Shown: one piece after another, positions 62,211 through 64,000 of the stretch
How positions within the stretch are numbered: the stretch's first letter is position 1
Layout of the letters: each line of letters opens with the position of its first letter
Source of the DNA: Burkholderia oklahomensis C6786
GTDB lineage: Bacteria > Pseudomonadota > Gammaproteobacteria > Burkholderiales > Burkholderiaceae
DNA: 64,000 nt
Direction of reading: 5' to 3'
NCBI RefSeq assembly: GCF_000959365.1
Contig: NZ_CP009555.1
Span: forward strand, 3,658,001-3,722,000
Position numbers and translations under genes: made by a program
The notes under the pieces: generated by a model
What the model was told of the DNA's origin: nothing
The model's input: the letters and a program-made list of their open reading frames with translations, nothing else
Database searches by the model: none

Positions 62211-64000
62211 ATGAACAAGATTTTCAAATCGATCTGGTGCGAAGAGACGCATACGTGGGTTGCGGCGTCGGAGCACGCAGTGGCGCGCGGTGGCCGCGCG
62301 TCGAGCGTCGTGGAATCCGCTGGCGGATTGAAGAAGGTGCTCAAGCTGTCGCTTCTGGGCGCGGCATCGCTGATTGCGATGGGCGTGGTCGGGCCATTTG
62401 CCGGCGAGGCAATGGCGGCGAATAACGCCGGTCTGTGCTTGACGTACAACGGTAGTAGCAACAATACGTCAGGTACTGGCGGCTGGTTCGCTAATGGTTG
62501 TAATTCGGCCGGTTGGGCGCAGGGCATGGTTACGGACAGCAAGACGGATTGGGTCGGGCTGACCGCGGACGACACGCAGATCGTTCTCGACGGCAGTGCG
62601 GGCAGCATTTATTTCCGGACGGGCGGCATAAACGGCAACGTGTTGACGATGTCGAATGCGACCGGCGGCGTATTGCTCAGTGGCCTCGCGGCCGGCGTCA
62701 ATTCGACCGATGCAGTCAACATGTCTCAGTTGACCTCGCTGTCGACTTCGACGGCAACCAGCATCACCTCGCTGTCGACTTCGACGGCAACCAGCATCGC
62801 TTCGCTTTCGACGAGCATGCTTTCGCTTGGCGTGGGCGTCGTGACGCAAGATGCCTCGACCGGCGCGATCAGCGTCGGCGCCAATTCGCCGGGCCTGACG
62901 GTGGATTTCGCGGGTGGCCAGGGCGCGCGCACGCTGACGGGCGTCGCCGCTGGCGTCAACGATACGGACGCAGTCAATGTCGGCCAGTTGACGTCGCTGT
63001 CGACGAGCGCGTCGACGGGGCTCGCCACTGCGGATAGCGGCATTGCGTCGTTGTCCACGTCGCTGCTCGGCACCGCGGACAACGTGACGTCGCTGTCGAC
63101 GAGCCTCAGCGCGGTCAACGCGAATCTGGCCGGCCTGCAGACGTCGATGGACAACGTCGTGTCATACGACGATTCGTCGAAGTCCACGATCACCCTCGGC
63201 GGCGTGGGCGTCACGACGCCTGTCCTGCTGACGAACGTGGCCGCAGGGAAGATTGCCGCGACCAGCACGGATGCAGTGAACGGTTCGCAGCTTTACACGC
63301 TCCAGCAAGAATTCTCGCAGCAGTACGATCTGCTGACGTCGCAAGTGTCGTCGCTCAGTACCTCGGTGTCGGATCTTCAAGGCAGCGCCTCGGCAAATAC
63401 GGGAACCGCGTCGGGCGACAACAGCACGGCGAGCGGCGACAACGCGACCGCGTCAGGCACGAACAGCACGGCCAACGGGACGAACGCGACCGCGTCGGGT
63501 GAGAACAGCACGGCGAGCGGCACGAACGCGTCGGCGACCGGTGAGAACAGCACGGCGACGGGCACGGACTCGGCCGCATCGGGTAGCAATAGCACGGCCA
63601 ATGGGACAAACGCGACCGCGTCGGGCGACAACAGCACGGCGAGCGGCACGAACGCGTCGGCGACCGGTGAGAACAGCACGGCGACGGGCACGGACTCGGC
63701 CGCATCGGGCAGCAACAGCACGGCCAATGGCACGAACGCGACCGCGTCGGGTGAGAACAGCACGGCGAGCGGCACGAACGCGTCGGCGACCGGTGAGAAC
63801 AGCACGGCGACGGGCACGGATTCGACCGCATCGGGCAGCAACAGCACGGCCAATGGCACGAACGCGACTGCGTCGGGCGATAACAGCACGGCGAGCGGCA
63901 CGAACGCATCGGCGACCGGTGAAAACAGCACGGCGACGGGCACGGATTCGACCGCATCGGGCAGCAACAGCACGGCCAATGGCACGAACGCGACTGCGTC
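62211..64000 (+). CDS. Trimeric autotransporter adhesin (YadA-like, BpaC-like), partial
   Basis: The gene continues beyond the window. It opens with the extended signal peptide region of type V secretion ([20 protein letters not shown], then hydrophobic [17 protein letters not shown] and AGEAMAA). The passenger holds YadA-type head/neck elements: [20 protein letters not shown], the DAVN neck pattern, and [26 protein letters not shown] motifs recur ([20 protein letters not shown]). From about residue 405 a low-complexity region of seven-residue units begins. The C-terminal anchor lies outside. SLST motifs plus such repeats are known from Burkholderia BpaC, an adhesin; identity with that protein is not proven. 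Confidence 0.88.
   Translation, partial: MNKIFKSIWCEETHTWVAASEHAVARGGRASSVVESAGGLKKVLKLSLLGAASLIAMGVVGPFAGEAMAANNAGLCLTYNGSSNNTSGTGGWFANGCNSAGWAQGMVTDSKTDWVGLTADDTQIVLDGSAGSIYFRTGGINGNVLTMSNATGGVLLSGLAAGVNSTDAVNMSQLTSLSTSTATSITSLSTSTATSIASLSTSMLSLGVGVVTQDASTGAISVGANSPGLTVDFAGGQGARTLTGVAAGVNDTDAVNVGQLTSLSTSASTGLATADSGIASLSTSLLGTADNVTSLSTSLSAVNANLAGLQTSMDNVVSYDDSSKSTITLGGVGVTTPVLLTNVAAGKIAATSTDAVNGSQLYTLQQEFSQQYDLLTSQVSSLSTSVSDLQGSASANTGTASGDNSTASGDNATASGTNSTANGTNATASGENSTASGTNASATGENSTATGTDSAASGSNSTANGTNATASGDNSTASGTNASATGENSTATGTDSAASGSNSTANGTNATASGENSTASGTNASATGENSTATGTDSTASGSNSTANGTNATASGDNSTASGTNASATGENSTATGTDSTASGSNSTANGTNATA
63495..64000 (+). repeat. 126-bp tandem repeats in the autotransporter passenger, at least four copies
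   Basis: Copies begin at 63495, 63621, 63747 and 63873 and a fifth begins at the window edge. Each encodes 42 residues, made of six seven-residue units such as [35 protein letters not shown] and NGTNATA. The copies differ at a few synonymous or conservative positions (GEN/GDN, DSAA/DSTA), so they are recent duplications. The array probably continues past 64000. Confidence 0.93.

Noticed and set aside
63400..64000. Regularly spaced repeats considered as a CRISPR array
   Set aside because: The repeats are contiguous, in frame and translate to seven-residue adhesin units; there are no unique spacers and no cas genes.

Overview
The window looks like a chromosome of a Burkholderia of the pseudomallei group. 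The reasons are the very high GC content and strong C/G third-position bias, a kguEKTD-ptxS 2-ketogluconate locus, paired type 2 PHB depolymerases, a chaperone-usher fimbrial operon, and a trimeric autotransporter with SLST motifs and seven-residue NST/NAS repeats like Burkholderia BpaC. The species assignment is an inference from family resemblance; no search was run.

Layout. 0-5.3 kb: the end of a small HTH regulator, an orphan membrane protein, a bifunctional phosphatase-like/FAD oxidoreductase behind a possible FNR-type promoter, then a decayed locus (penicillin acylase, MFS and TipAS-like remnants). 5.3-12.2 kb: a tripartite RND efflux operon (adaptor, pump, outer-membrane factor) with a divergent TetR regulator. 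12.3-16.6 kb: a ClC channel, a YeiH-type exporter with its divergent LysR regulator, and an SdpI-type protein. 16.8-22.7 kb: the 2-ketogluconate operon, preceded by a palindrome matching the PtxS operator, with ptxS after it. 22.8-36.3 kb: mostly small chromosomal genes, including tandem PHB depolymerases flanking a PGDYG-domain gene, Lrp, a saccharopine-dehydrogenase-like enzyme, an orphan cydX coupled to a P-loop kinase, and corA. 36.6-39.1 kb: a large MscS channel. 39.1-40.0 kb: remnants of a NosR-like polyferredoxin and an ABC-2 permease.

40.0-45.9 kb is the most interesting block. It is a leftward operon encoding a heme-oxygenase-like putative metal oxidase, a flavin-dependent halogenase-like enzyme, a Kef-type antiporter and two translationally coupled Rieske-family proteins. 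One Rieske protein keeps the [2Fe-2S] ligands but not the mononuclear iron site; the other keeps the iron site but has no cluster ligands. Together they look like one Rieske oxygenase divided between two polypeptides. A second copy of the first gene lies 6 kb away on the other strand and is interrupted by a -1 frameshift exactly at an A AAA AAG slippery heptamer.

46.8-50.8 kb carries dbpA with an overlapping zinc-ribbon gene and a secreted NHL-type beta-propeller protein. 50.8-55.5 kb is an insertion-sequence graveyard (IS6, IS66, IS5 and IS256 remnants) in which an intact Xre-RES toxin-antitoxin pair survives. 56.1-61.1 kb is a complete pilin-chaperone-usher-tip adhesin operon. The window ends inside the repeat region of the trimeric autotransporter. 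No tRNA, rRNA, CRISPR array or replication origin was recognised.
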